From assembly GCA_017503785.1 (NCBI GenBank), contig JAFVSK010000023.1:62001-126000 (forward strand): 64,000 bases of DNA, written 5' to 3'. The translations under genes were made by a program, and so were the position numbers. Each line of letters begins with the position of its first letter. Position 1 is the stretch's first letter. Below, one piece after another: positions 8,620 through 17,166 of this stretch. A model generated the notes under the pieces. The model saw only the letters and a list, made by a program, of their open reading frames with translations. It was not told the origin of the DNA and searched no databases. The DNA comes from Clostridia bacterium (GTDB taxonomy: Bacteria > Bacillota > Clostridia > Oscillospirales > Acutalibacteraceae).

Positions 8620-10347
8620 ATCCTTGCGCAAGCGAGCAGCCAAGCGTTGGTCGGGCGTGACGTAGACGGTGTGGTTGGTTTCATAGATCACCATACCGGG
8701 CTTGGCGCCCGCCGGCTTTTTGACATGGCGGATCTGCGTGTAATCCACCGGCACCTGCGCCGATTGTGCCGCCTTGGAATGTGTGGCAGCCAGCACGGCG
8801 GCTTGCCGCAGCGTGCTCTCCGGCGGTTCGACACCGTCGGTGAGCACCACCGTGTGTGAGCCGGGAATGTTTTTGGTGTGGAACCACCAGTCGCTTCCCT
8901 TGGCGGTGCGGGTGGTGAGGCGGTCGTTCTGCACGTTATTGCGCCCCACCAAAATGGTAAACCCATCGTCGGAAACAAAGGTGAGCGGCTTGGTGGGTTG
9001 AGGAGCCGTGCGGCGTTTATCCTTTTTGGCTCGCAAATAACCGCTTTGCTCCAGCTCCTGCCGCAGTTCTTCAAGTTCGCGCGTGTCGGCAGCGCGCGTC
9101 AGGGCATCGGCTACCGAGTCGAGGTACTGCAATTCCTCCTCGCCGCGCGCGATCTGTTGCTGCAAGATCTCCTCGGCGGTCTTGGCTTTACGGTATTCTT
9201 TATAGTATTTTTGCGCATTGCGGCCGGCCGACAGCGACGGATCGAGCGGCACGGTGAGCATAGCACAGTTTTCATCGTAATAATTCATCAGCTCCACCGA
9301 AGCAGCACCTTTGGGAATGGCGTGCAGGTTGGCATTGATGAGATCGGCGTACAGGCGCTTGCGGTCGCGATCGACCGAAGCGGCCAGCTCGCGGCGCTGA
9401 TTATCCAGCTTGCGCACCAACCGTTCGGTGGCGGTGCTCACGGTGCGGGTGATATCGTGCGCATAGCGGCGCATCCGCTCGGCAGTGTCCTTTTCGGCGT
9501 AAAAATCGGTAAGTAATTCCGAAAACGAAGAAGCCTCGCGGCCGACGGCGTTTAAGCCGTATTGCGTGATGGGCATAAAGCTGAATTCCAGCGGTGTGCC
9601 GTCGGGGCGGTAGACCAAATACGGCACGCGTCGTCCGTCGGGCTGCAGTGCCGCGCGGAATTTTTCAATAACCGCTTCCAAGCGTGCGCGGTCGCCCTCC
9701 CCTGCCAGCTGAGCAATTTCGCGGCAGATAAGCGGCGAGAAGCCCTGCACCTTGCTTTGCAACGCTTTGTCGAGCGGCAGACCGCTGGACAGTGCGGCAT
9801 CGGCCAGCTGTGCGGCGGTGTGAAGCAGCGCATCGCGGCGATCGGCATCGGCCGGGGGCGGCAGATACGGTGCACCCGGCAGCACGGGGCGTGTGGGCGA
9901 CATGGACAGATCGACGCGCTTAACAGCATCGACAATGCGATCCTGCTCACCGATCAAAATGAGATTGCTGTGCCGCCCCATCAGCTCGGCCGCCAGCGTT
10001 AAACGCACGGTATCACCCAGCTCGTTGACGGCATCGAAATCAAAATACAGCACACGCTCGAGGCCCGGTTGGCGGATATCGCGCAGCCATGCACCGGTGA
10101 GCCGCTTGCGCAGCAGCATACAAAGCGACGGCGGTGTGGCCGGATTTTCGAGCGAGTTGGCTATGAGTTGCACGCGCGGCGAATTGACACGCGCCGACAG
10201 ATACAGCTTTTCGGAGCCGTTTCGTCCGCGCATGGCAAACACCAGCTCCTCGCGGGAGGGCTGGTGGATCTTATCAACGCGCGTGTCCTGCAGGCGCTGC
10301 CACAGTTCATCGCGCAGGCAATGAATAAAGGCGCCATCGAGTGCCAT
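8617..10347 (-). CDS. rqcH: Rqc2/NEMF homologue (NFACT family), ribosome quality control protein
   Basis: A 576-residue protein of the NFACT family. Bacterial RqcH binds obstructed 50S subunits and recruits tRNA-Ala to add alanine tails that mark stalled chains for degradation. Visible are the NFACT-N domain (MALDGAFIHCLRDEL, then LMGRHSNLILI near residue 120), a long charged middle region consistent with the coiled-coil, and the C-terminal NFACT-R part with GRNNVQNDRLTTRTA, DWWFHTKNIPGSHTVV and DYTQIRHVKKP. Clostridial homologues are often labelled fibronectin-binding protein; the quality-control role is better supported for the family. It is last in the DUF1858-trmK-Nif3-rqcH operon, 4 bases after its neighbour. 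Confidence 0.93.
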   Translation of the reverse strand: MALDGAFIHCLRDELWQRLQDTRVDKIHQPSREELVFAMRGRNGSEKLYLSARVNSPRVQLIANSLENPATPPSLCMLLRKRLTGAWLRDIRQPGLERVLYFDFDAVNELGDTVRLTLAAELMGRHSNLILIGEQDRIVDAVKRVDLSMSPTRPVLPGAPYLPPPADADRRDALLHTAAQLADAALSSGLPLDKALQSKVQGFSPLICREIAQLAGEGDRARLEAVIEKFRAALQPDGRRVPYLVYRPDGTPLEFSFMPITQYGLNAVGREASSFSELLTDFYAEKDTAERMRRYAHDITRTVSTATERLVRKLDNQRRELAASVDRDRKRLYADLINANLHAIPKGAASVELMNYYDENCAMLTVPLDPSLSAGRNAQKYYKEYRKAKTAEEILQQQIARGEEELQYLDSVADALTRAADTRELEELRQELEQSGYLRAKKDKRRTAPQPTKPLTFVSDDGFTILVGRNNVQNDRLTTRTAKGSDWWFHTKNIPGSHTVVLTDGVEPPESTLRQAAVLAATHSKAAQSAQVPVDYTQIRHVKKPAGAKPGMVIYETNHTVYVTPDQRLAARLRKD

Positions 10348-10351
10348 AGTG

Positions 10352-11095
10352 TCAATCCTTCACAGTAAAATAGGGAGCCTCACCGCGGTGCAGCACCACG
10401 GAAAGCTGCGGAAATGCGGCATGCAGCCACGAAACCAAGCGGTCGGTCACAGGGACCTCGGTGGCGTAATGGCCACCGTCGGCCATGGTTTTTTCGGGCG
10501 GAACGGCCAACCACACGTGGTGCTTTACCTCGCCGGTGAGCGCGGCATCCGCTTCGCAAAGCAAGGGCAGCACGCGATCACCCGCACCGCCGCCGCACAG
10601 CGCAACGGTGCGCACGGTATCACTGCCCGCCTTCAGACGCACGGGGGTGTTCAGCACCTGTGCCACCAAGCGGCCGAATTCTTCGGCGGAAAGTGCCTGC
10701 GGCAGTTCGCCGATGCGGCACATTTCATCGGGGCCGAGATGCACGTTTTTGAGGCCCAGCAGCTCGCACAGGCAATCGTTCACGCCGCCTGCGGCGCGGT
10801 CGAGGTTGGTGTGGGCACAAATGGCCGTGATGCCGTGCTGCGCCAAACGGTACGGTACGCTGCCCGCCTCCAGCACGTGCAACGGTTCGAAAATAACAGG
10901 ATGATGGCTGACGATCAGCTCGGCCCCCGCCTTTACCGCGGCATCCACCGCAGCGTGCGTGATATCCAGCGTGACGAGCACGGTGGTTACCTCGCTGCTG
11001 CCGCTGCCGACCAGCAAGCCGACATTATCGTACGGCTCGGCGGTTTCAAACGGGGCTTTGGTTTGCAAAAAATCATAAATTTCAGAAACGCGCAT
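10352..11095 (-). CDS. Nif3-like dinuclear metal centre protein
   Basis: A 247-residue member of the Nif3/DUF34 family, which forms hexameric rings with a dinuclear metal site. Motifs seen are PYDNVGLLVG, IVSHHPVIFEPL (metal-binding His pair), AHTNLDRAAGGVND, TGEVKHHVWL and the C-terminal GHYATE. The function is debated (possibly GTP cyclohydrolase-like or regulatory). The start at 11095 has GGGAGGAA nine bases upstream. It follows trmK by 4 bases, an arrangement common in Firmicutes and probably reflecting translational coupling. Confidence 0.93.
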   Translation of the reverse strand: MRVSEIYDFLQTKAPFETAEPYDNVGLLVGSGSSEVTTVLVTLDITHAAVDAAVKAGAELIVSHHPVIFEPLHVLEAGSVPYRLAQHGITAICAHTNLDRAAGGVNDCLCELLGLKNVHLGPDEMCRIGELPQALSAEEFGRLVAQVLNTPVRLKAGSDTVRTVALCGGGAGDRVLPLLCEADAALTGEVKHHVWLAVPPEKTMADGGHYATEVPVTDRLVSWLHAAFPQLSVVLHRGEAPYFTVKD

Positions 11096-11099
11096 ACAA

Positions 11100-11765
11100 T
11101 TATTCCTCCCACGGCCGCCACGCACCGCTGCGGTAACGGCGAATTTGGTTGAGGCAGTGTTCGCCCTCGGGAGTGGGGCGGGACTGCTGTTGTTTTACAA
11201 GGCGGTTTTCTACCACCTGCAGGTAGCCGTCGCCCTCGGGCAACGGAATACGACCAACGTGACACAGGGCTTCATCGGCCGACAGCACGGTGCCTGTGTA
11301 GGTGGCGCACAGCACGGTATACCAGTGCCGTCCCACCTGCGTGACACGTTCCTCGCACACGGCAAAGCCGTTTTCGAATAAGTAAGCACGCAGCTTTTCG
11401 GCACGCGTCATGGGCTGCAGTATCAGCCGATAGTGGGGTGATCTCACCCACGGGGCTTCTTCTAAAATCATCGCCACCGTTTCGCCGCCCATGCCGGCGA
11501 TGACGATATCGTCTGCTTCGGTTGGCTGAACCGTATGTAGGCCGTTGCCCAAACGAACGGAGATGGCCTCGCTTAAACCTGCCGCTTCCACGTGGTAGCG
11601 GGCATTGGCCACGGGGCCCTCGCGCACGTCGGAGGCGATGGCCGCGGGGCAAACACCCTCGCTGACCAAGGCGATGGGCAGATAGGCGTGGTCGGTGCCG
11701 ATATCGGCAACACGGCTGCCGTGCCGCACAAATTGGGCGGCCAGCCGCAAGCGGGAATCCAGCAT
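11100..11765 (-). CDS. trmK: tRNA (adenine(22)-N(1))-methyltransferase
   Basis: A 221-residue SAM-dependent methyltransferase that modifies A22 of tRNAs. Signatures are VADIGTDHAYLPI (SAM loop with the family-specific GTDHAYLP), AIASDVREGPVANA, DIVIAGMGGETV and LILQPM. Length and gene order (beside a Nif3-like gene) match Firmicutes TrmK/YqfN. Confidence 0.95.
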   Translation of the reverse strand: MLDSRLRLAAQFVRHGSRVADIGTDHAYLPIALVSEGVCPAAIASDVREGPVANARYHVEAAGLSEAISVRLGNGLHTVQPTEADDIVIAGMGGETVAMILEEAPWVRSPHYRLILQPMTRAEKLRAYLFENGFAVCEERVTQVGRHWYTVLCATYTGTVLSADEALCHVGRIPLPEGDGYLQVVENRLVKQQQSRPTPEGEHCLNQIRRYRSGAWRPWEE

Positions 11766-11783
11766 AGTATCACCTACAAGAAA

Positions 11784-11804
11784 GCGGCTCGCCGAGCGAG
11801 CCGC
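11784..11804 (-). terminator. Hairpin between the DUF1858 gene and trmK
   Basis: An 8-bp GC-rich stem (GCGGCTCG/CGAGCCGC) with a 5-base loop, followed on the minus strand by only TTTCTT. It is probably an attenuating or partial terminator rather than a full stop, because trmK has no obvious promoter of its own. Confidence 0.5.
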
Positions 11805-11813
11805 CGCCTTTCA

Positions 11814-12011
11814 TTACTTGCTCAGATGCTTGTTGATCTTTTCAACCAGCTCATCGGCACTGACACCGTGAACGGCACAGGCCTGCTCCAGCGTTTCGCC
11901 GCGAGCCGACGGGCAACCCAGGCAGTGCATGCCCATTTCCAAAAAGAAGGGCGCGGTGGTGCGATCCATATCGAGGATATCGCCGATGATCATATCTTTT
12001 GTGACCTGCAT
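11814..12011 (-). CDS. DUF1858 domain protein
   Basis: A 65-residue protein starting MQVTKDMIIGDIL and containing GMHCLGCPSARGETLEQAC, the double-Cys signature of DUF1858. These are small helical proteins found alone or fused to hybrid-cluster/NAC-like redox proteins; the Cys pair suggests redox or metal binding, but the function is unproven. Start set by GGAG eight bases before the ATG at 12011. Confidence 0.92.
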   Translation of the reverse strand: MQVTKDMIIGDILDMDRTTAPFFLEMGMHCLGCPSARGETLEQACAVHGVSADELVEKINKHLSK

Positions 12012-12042
12012 AATGAAAACTCCTTTTATATAGATTACTTTT

Positions 12043-12070
12043 ATTGTACCATAGTTTTTTCGGTTTGCAA
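12043..12070 (-). promoter_or_regulatory. Promoter of the DUF1858-trmK-Nif3-rqcH operon
   Basis: Minus strand TTGCAA (12065-12070), 16-base spacer, TACAAT (12043-12048), directly beyond the rsmE stop codon. The operon therefore need not depend on read-through from rsmE. Confidence 0.7.
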
Positions 12071-12073
12071 CGG

Positions 12074-12796
12074 TTAATTCATATTTTCCGTTAATTGCAT
12101 AATCACCGACAGCGCCACCAGCGGAGCGGTTTCGCAACGCAAAATGCGCGGCCCCAACGTGGCAATGCGGGCGCCCGCTTCGCGCAGGCGCTCAATTTCT
12201 TCCTTGTCAAAGCCGCCTTCCGGCCCGATGACCATGGACAACTGACGGGTATCCTTCGTCACCAATACCGCCAGCGGCGCACCGCCGCCCTCGTAGAACG
12301 TGACGGTGTTTTCGTTTGCAACGGCACCGAGCAGCTGCTTAAAGGAAATGGGCTCCCCCACCTCGGGCACGATGCCGCGGCCGCTTTGTTCGGCGGCAGA
12401 GGCGGCGATCTTTTGCCAGCGGTCGCGCTTTTTGGCACCTTCGGCGGCATTGAGCTTGACAATGCTGCGCGCCATCGCCACGGGGACGATGCGTGTGATG
12501 CCGATCTCAACACACTTTTGCACGATGAGATCCATCTTTTCGCTTTTGGGCAAGCCCTGATACAGCGTAACCGCGGTGGTGGGCTCACTTTCGGTGGGAC
12601 GGCGATACAGCACCTGTGCCGTTACCTCGCCGTCGGCTACCGAGAGAATGCGGCAGGCGTAATCGGTGCCGACACCGTCACACAGCATCAGCTCCTCCCC
12701 CACACGCATACGCAGCACGCGGGCAACGTGGTGCGCCTCCTGCCCGGTGAGCACGGCGGTGTCGCCGCTGAACGGCGCAACGAAAAAGCGTGACAT
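12074..12796 (-). CDS. rsmE: 16S rRNA (uracil(1498)-N(3))-methyltransferase
   Basis: A 240-residue SPOUT-class methyltransferase that modifies U1498 of 16S rRNA. Seen are the N-terminal PUA-like region (MSRFFVAP, HHVARVLRMRVGE), QKCVEIGITRIVPV, the SPOUT knot segment MVIGPEGGFDKEEIE and LGPRILRCETAPL. It starts 3 bases after prmA ends, the classic prmA-rsmE pairing. Confidence 0.96.
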   Translation of the reverse strand: MSRFFVAPFSGDTAVLTGQEAHHVARVLRMRVGEELMLCDGVGTDYACRILSVADGEVTAQVLYRRPTESEPTTAVTLYQGLPKSEKMDLIVQKCVEIGITRIVPVAMARSIVKLNAAEGAKKRDRWQKIAASAAEQSGRGIVPEVGEPISFKQLLGAVANENTVTFYEGGGAPLAVLVTKDTRQLSMVIGPEGGFDKEEIERLREAGARIATLGPRILRCETAPLVALSVIMQLTENMN

Positions 12797-12799
12797 ACG

Positions 12800-13729
12800 T
12801 TAATCCTTTCCGCACACAAAGCAGCACCAGCCGCCGTGCGTTAAGCGTTCTTTGATGGTAAAGCCGCAAGCGAGGAGACCTGCTTCGACCTCGGCGCCGC
12901 GTTCTTCAATGATGCCCGATACGATATACACACCGCCCGACAGCAAAAACTGCGGAATGACGGGTGACAGCTTTAAAATGGCATCGGCCACGATATTGGC
13001 AAGAATGATGCGATACCGGCCGCTGATCTTATCGACCAGATCGCCCTGTAAAATGCGGTAGCGCGGCTCGGCAAAGCCGTTGATGGCACCGTTTTCCACC
13101 GCCATTTTCACCGCCAGCGCGTCAATATCGACACCCACCGCCGAGCGAGCACCCAACAGTAAGGAGGCCACCGACAAAATGCCGCTGCCGCAGCCGACGT
13201 CCAGCACGTCGGACTCGGGCGTGATATACCGCTCGACGGCTTCCAGCACCATGCGGGTGGTGTCGTGCCCGCCCGTGCCGAAGGCCATGCCCGGGTCGAT
13301 GGAAAGCTTTACGCGGTTTTCGGTGTTCTCCACCGTTTCCCACGTGGGGCAAATGAGCAAGCGACTGCCCACGGACAGAGGCTTGAAATACTGTTTCCAG
13401 TTGTTCGCCCAATCCTGTTCGCTGATGGTTTTGGTGTCGACCTCGCTGGCAATGCCGCAGGCCGACAACCGCTCACGCAAAAACGCCACGGTTTCGGTGG
13501 GATTTTCCTGCGGTTCCAAATACAAGTGGATGATGCTGTGCGTGCGGTCACGCTTGAGCAGCTCTTCGTCGATAAGATCAATGCGCGCAATCTCACGCGC
13601 GCCTTGCTCCAGATCGCTGTAGTCTTCCACGTAAATGCCGTACGGCACCGCCATGTTCGCCACGGCCGAGGCCTGCTCGGTGTCGGCGGTCGCCACGCGA
13701 ATTTGTACTTCTGTCCAATCCATTGACAT
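12800..13729 (-). CDS. prmA: Ribosomal protein L11 methyltransferase
   Basis: A 309-residue SAM-dependent enzyme that trimethylates ribosomal protein L11. The N-terminal substrate-recognition domain begins MSMDWTEVQIRVATAD; the catalytic part shows DPGMAFGTGGHDTTRM, VLDVGCGSGILSVA, VGVDIDALAV and ILANIVADAIL. ATG at 13729, with GGAGGT six bases upstream lying inside the end of the phosphohexomutase gene; the gap to that gene is 4 bases. Confidence 0.96.
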   Translation of the reverse strand: MSMDWTEVQIRVATADTEQASAVANMAVPYGIYVEDYSDLEQGAREIARIDLIDEELLKRDRTHSIIHLYLEPQENPTETVAFLRERLSACGIASEVDTKTISEQDWANNWKQYFKPLSVGSRLLICPTWETVENTENRVKLSIDPGMAFGTGGHDTTRMVLEAVERYITPESDVLDVGCGSGILSVASLLLGARSAVGVDIDALAVKMAVENGAINGFAEPRYRILQGDLVDKISGRYRIILANIVADAILKLSPVIPQFLLSGGVYIVSGIIEERGAEVEAGLLACGFTIKERLTHGGWCCFVCGKD

Positions 13730-13733
13730 AGGG

Positions 13734-15212
13734 TTACCTCCGTAAGCCGTGCTGCTGCTCGATGAACGGCAGCAGGCACTGCAAAATTTCTTCGCAACCG
13801 CCCACGGTGTTGCTTTCGACATTGAGCGGCATCACAGGGTCGTGCACGCTTAAACGCAGCAAAAACCACCCGTCGCACAGCGACACACGCACGCCCTCGC
13901 GGCTATCGTCGGCAACGCGCCAGCCCTGTGTGCGGGAATAGGCCTCCAAATCGGCCAACACACGCTCACCGTAGGAGCGGAAATCGGGTTCGGTGATGGT
14001 AAAGCGCACCTCGCAGCCCTCGGCTGGCTCGGGCAGGGCGGCAATGAGATCGTCGAGCGTTTTGCCCTGTGCACGCAGCTGCACGGCCTTGATGATGATG
14101 CGCGTGACCAAATAGGCTCCGTCATCCAAAAAATAGTTATCACGCAGAGCGGCGTGGCCCGAGGTTTCGATGGCCAGCGGCGAATTGACACCCTCGCGGT
14201 TGAGGCGGATCGACTCGTTAATGACGTTCTTATACCCACGCTTGAAGCGGCAATGCACGCCGCCCAGTGTTTGTTCGATAAACTGCTTCAGTCCGTCGGA
14301 CGTGACGGAATCGGTGACGATGGTACCGCCTGCGTTACCCTCCAGCGCAATGGCGGCCGCCAGTGCCACCAAGCGGTTGCGGTTGATCTCGCGGCCGTCG
14401 GCCCCGACACAGCCGGCGCGGTCGACGTCGGTATCGAAAATGATGCCGAGATCGGCCCCGACACGCTGTACCGCCCCACACACCGAGGCCATGGCTTCGG
14501 CATTTTCGGGGTTGGGAATGTGGTTGGGGAAGCGGCCGTCGGGCTCTAAGAACTGGCTGCCGGTAACGGTGGCACCCAGCGGTTGCAGTACCTCGGTGGC
14601 GTAAAAGCCGCCGACACCGTTGCCGGCATCGACCACGATGTGCAGACCGTTAAGCGGTTGCTCGCCCAAGTCGGCGCCCTCGATGATGAGGCGGCGCAGA
14701 CGAGCAGCATACTGCTGCATATAGTCGCTTTGTTCGACGGTGCCCTTTGCCGACGGCGCTTTACCGTCTTCGGCAGCCAGCGCCAAAATTTCGCTGAGAT
14801 CACTGCCCTCAATACCGCCGGTGGGCAAAAAGAATTTTAATCCGTTGCGGTTCCACGGATGGTGGCTGGCCGTGATCTGCACGGCAGCATCACAGCCGAG
14901 ATCGACGGTGGTCATAAACATGGCGGGCGTGGAGGCCAAGCCGCAATCCAGCACACGAACGCCTGCCGCTTGCAGGGCGGCAACCACGGCATCGCGGATG
15001 CGGGGACCGGAGAGGCGACTGTCGCGTCCGACGGCAACGGTGAGGGCATCGGCAGCCTTTTGTGCCTTGCGGGATACCCACAGAGCAAACGCGGCAACGA
15101 TGCCGTTTACCACCTCATCGGTTAATTGACAGGGCTCGCCCGGGACACCATCCAGCGCAACGGCGCGGACATCGGTGCCGCTTTTAAATTTCTTCCATTC
15201 GATCTGCGACAT
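13734..15212 (-). CDS. Phosphomannomutase/phosphoglucomutase (alpha-D-phosphohexomutase)
   Basis: A 492-residue four-domain phosphohexomutase that shifts phosphate between C1 and C6 of hexose phosphates. The catalytic phosphoserine loop is ITASHHPWNRNG, the Mg-binding loop DTDVDRAG, the sugar-binding loop ETSGHAALRDN, with SGTDVRAVAL at the N-terminus. Whether glucose or mannose phosphate is preferred cannot be told; the product would feed UDP- or GDP-sugar supply for the glycan locus 2 kb away. The ATG at 15212 has AAAGGAAC upstream; an in-frame start 11 codons earlier is less likely. Confidence 0.92.
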   Translation of the reverse strand: MSQIEWKKFKSGTDVRAVALDGVPGEPCQLTDEVVNGIVAAFALWVSRKAQKAADALTVAVGRDSRLSGPRIRDAVVAALQAAGVRVLDCGLASTPAMFMTTVDLGCDAAVQITASHHPWNRNGLKFFLPTGGIEGSDLSEILALAAEDGKAPSAKGTVEQSDYMQQYAARLRRLIIEGADLGEQPLNGLHIVVDAGNGVGGFYATEVLQPLGATVTGSQFLEPDGRFPNHIPNPENAEAMASVCGAVQRVGADLGIIFDTDVDRAGCVGADGREINRNRLVALAAAIALEGNAGGTIVTDSVTSDGLKQFIEQTLGGVHCRFKRGYKNVINESIRLNREGVNSPLAIETSGHAALRDNYFLDDGAYLVTRIIIKAVQLRAQGKTLDDLIAALPEPAEGCEVRFTITEPDFRSYGERVLADLEAYSRTQGWRVADDSREGVRVSLCDGWFLLRLSVHDPVMPLNVESNTVGGCEEILQCLLPFIEQQHGLRR

Positions 15213-15295
15213 AGCAACGGTTCCTTTCAAACGCATTTTTTTCATTGTATCATATATTTCTGCAAAAGAAAAGATAAAAAAAGCGAAAACACCCC

Positions 15296-15324
15296 TTGAA
15301 AAATGGTTTTAATTTTGGTATGCT
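15296..15324 (+). promoter_or_regulatory. Promoter of the DUF1846 gene
   Basis: TTGAAA (15296-15301), 17-base spacer, TATGCT (15319-15324), ending 22 bases before the ATG. Confidence 0.65.
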
Positions 15325-15346
15325 ATAGGACAAGGTGGTGAAAATG

Positions 15347-16837
15347 ATGGCTAAGGGGTTCGACAACGCGCTGTATATGGCGAAGCAAAAGGAGCATATC
15401 CTCGAGCGTATTTCAAAATTTAACGGCAAGTTGTACCTGGAATTCGGCGGTAAGCTGTTCGACGATTATCACGCCGCACGCGTGCTGCCCGGCTTTGAAC
15501 CCGATGCCAAGATCCGCCTCCTGTACGAGCTGCGCGACAAGGTGGAAGTAGTGTTCTGCATCAGTGCCGCCAACATTGAAAAAACCAAGATCCGTGCCGA
15601 CCTCGGCATCAGCTACGAAATGGATCTGTTGCGCCAGATCGACGTAATTACCGATTTGGGTATTGAAGTGAACAGCGTGGTCATCACCCAGTATTCCGGC
15701 CAGCCTGCTGCCGATGCGTTCGTGCGCAAGCTGGATGCCCGCGGTGTTACCAATTACATTCATCGCCCCATTGCAGGGTATCCCTCCAACGTTGACCATA
15801 TTGTCAGCGACGAGGGCTACGGTGCTAACCCCTATATCGTTACCACCAAACCGCTTGTGGTGGTAACCGCTCCCGGTCCGGGCAGCGGCAAGCTGGCCAC
15901 CTGCCTGTCGCAGGTGTATCACGAGCATCGCCGCGGCATCATGGCCGGCTACGGCAAATACGAGACCTTCCCCATTTGGAACCTGCCGCTCAAGCATCCT
16001 GTTAACCTCGCCTACGAGGCGGCCACCGCCGATCTGCAGGACGTGAATATGATCGACCCGTTCCATCTGGAAGCCTACGGTGTAGCGACCGTTAACTACA
16101 ACCGCGACATCGAAGCATTCCCCATCGTGCGCACGATCTTATCGCGCATTACCGGCAACGATCGGTTTTATTGCAGCCCCACCGATATGGGCGTTAACAT
16201 GGCGGGCTACGCCATTGTGGACGACGAGGTGTGCCGCGAAGCCGGCCGTCAAGAGGTGATTCGCCGTTACTACAAGGGCTTGTGCGACTTAAAGCAAGGC
16301 AAAGAACAGCAGGAAACGGTGGATAAGCTGCAAACCATTATGCAGCAGATGGATCTCAAAAAAGAGGACCGCCCCGTGGTGTTGCCTGCCTTGGCTAAAA
16401 AGCAAGCCTGTAACGATGCACCGGCGGCAGCGATCCGCTTGCCCGACGGGCGCATCATCACCGGCAAGGCCACCCGCCTGCTCAGCGCTTGCAGCGGTGC
16501 GGTGCTCAACGCCATTAAAGTGATGGCCGATATTCCCAAAGAGGTTTTGCTGATGAGCCCGCAGGTGCTGGAGCCTGTGCTTAAACTGAAGCTGGAGCTT
16601 TTGAAAAGTCAGAGCAGTGTGCTGAAAACAGACGACACGCTGACGGCGCTGTATATCTGCGCCGCTTCCGATAAAACGGCTGCTGCCGCCGTGGCACAAC
16701 TACCCAAGCTGCGCGGCTGTGAGCTGCATTCGACACAGCTGTTACACTCGGGCGACGAATCGACCTTGCGGAAAATGGGCCTGAACATCACCTGCGAACC
16801 GCAATTCCCCGATAAAAATCTGTATTTCGGCAATTAA
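15347..16837 (+). CDS. DUF1846 domain-containing protein
   Basis: A 496-residue protein starting MAKGFDNALYMAKQKEHILE, typical of DUF1846, a family widespread in Firmicutes. The conserved core includes LYLEFGGKLFDDYHAARVLPG, the glycine-rich VVTAPGPGSGKLATCLSQVYH (P-loop-like, around residue 180), and IDPFHLEAYG. Structures of relatives are known but the biochemical function is not. AAGGTGGTGA precedes the start; the ATG at 15347 is best spaced, with GTG codons at 15335 and 15338 inside the ribosome binding site. It is single, with its own promoter, and is followed by a tRNA gene. Confidence 0.93.
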   Translation: MAKGFDNALYMAKQKEHILERISKFNGKLYLEFGGKLFDDYHAARVLPGFEPDAKIRLLYELRDKVEVVFCISAANIEKTKIRADLGISYEMDLLRQIDVITDLGIEVNSVVITQYSGQPAADAFVRKLDARGVTNYIHRPIAGYPSNVDHIVSDEGYGANPYIVTTKPLVVVTAPGPGSGKLATCLSQVYHEHRRGIMAGYGKYETFPIWNLPLKHPVNLAYEAATADLQDVNMIDPFHLEAYGVATVNYNRDIEAFPIVRTILSRITGNDRFYCSPTDMGVNMAGYAIVDDEVCREAGRQEVIRRYYKGLCDLKQGKEQQETVDKLQTIMQQMDLKKEDRPVVLPALAKKQACNDAPAAAIRLPDGRIITGKATRLLSACSGAVLNAIKVMADIPKEVLLMSPQVLEPVLKLKLELLKSQSSVLKTDDTLTALYICAASDKTAAAAVAQLPKLRGCELHSTQLLHSGDESTLRKMGLNITCEPQFPDKNLYFGN

Positions 16838-16869
16838 CTCACAAACAACGGGGGCTTCCCCGTTTATAC

Positions 16870-16956
16870 GCCGCTGTGGTGGAATAGGCAGACACAAGGG
16901 ACTTAAAATCCCTCGGTAGCAATACCGTACCGGTTCGACCCCGGTCAGCGGCACCA
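16870..16956 (+). tRNA. tRNA-Leu (anticodon TAA)
   Basis: An 87-base class II tRNA. The 7-bp acceptor stem GCCGCTG/CAGCGGC closes it, the anticodon loop CTTAAAA gives UAA, a long variable arm pairs CGGTA with TACCG, the T-arm contains GGTTCGACCCC, and the terminal CCA is encoded. Confidence 0.97.
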
Positions 16957-16988
16957 AAAACGCCTCGTTTTTTCAACGAGGCGTTTTT
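16956..16988 (+). terminator. Terminator after tRNA-Leu
   Basis: AACGCCTCGTT pairs with AACGAGGCGTT around a short T-rich loop, followed by TTTT. It begins at the CCA end of the tRNA. Confidence 0.85.
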
Positions 16989-17067
16989 ATTGTTTTGCGC
17001 GAAATTGGCGGCTGCAAAAAATGCAACAAATTCCTACGAATACCGCGCTTTTATTCACGCTCTCCTC

Positions 17068-17096
17068 TTTACATTTTAGCGATTTAATGTTATAAT
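17068..17096 (+). promoter_or_regulatory. Promoter of the surface-glycan operon
   Basis: TTTACA (17068-17073), exactly 17 bases, then a consensus TATAAT (17091-17096). It lies in a markedly AT-rich stretch 70 bases upstream of the first glycosyltransferase gene. Confidence 0.75.
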
Positions 17097-17166
17097 TTTA
17101 ATTAATTATGTATAATTAGTATTTAAGTGTGTTTTAATAACAAGAATTTTACAAGGAGGCTGTGCT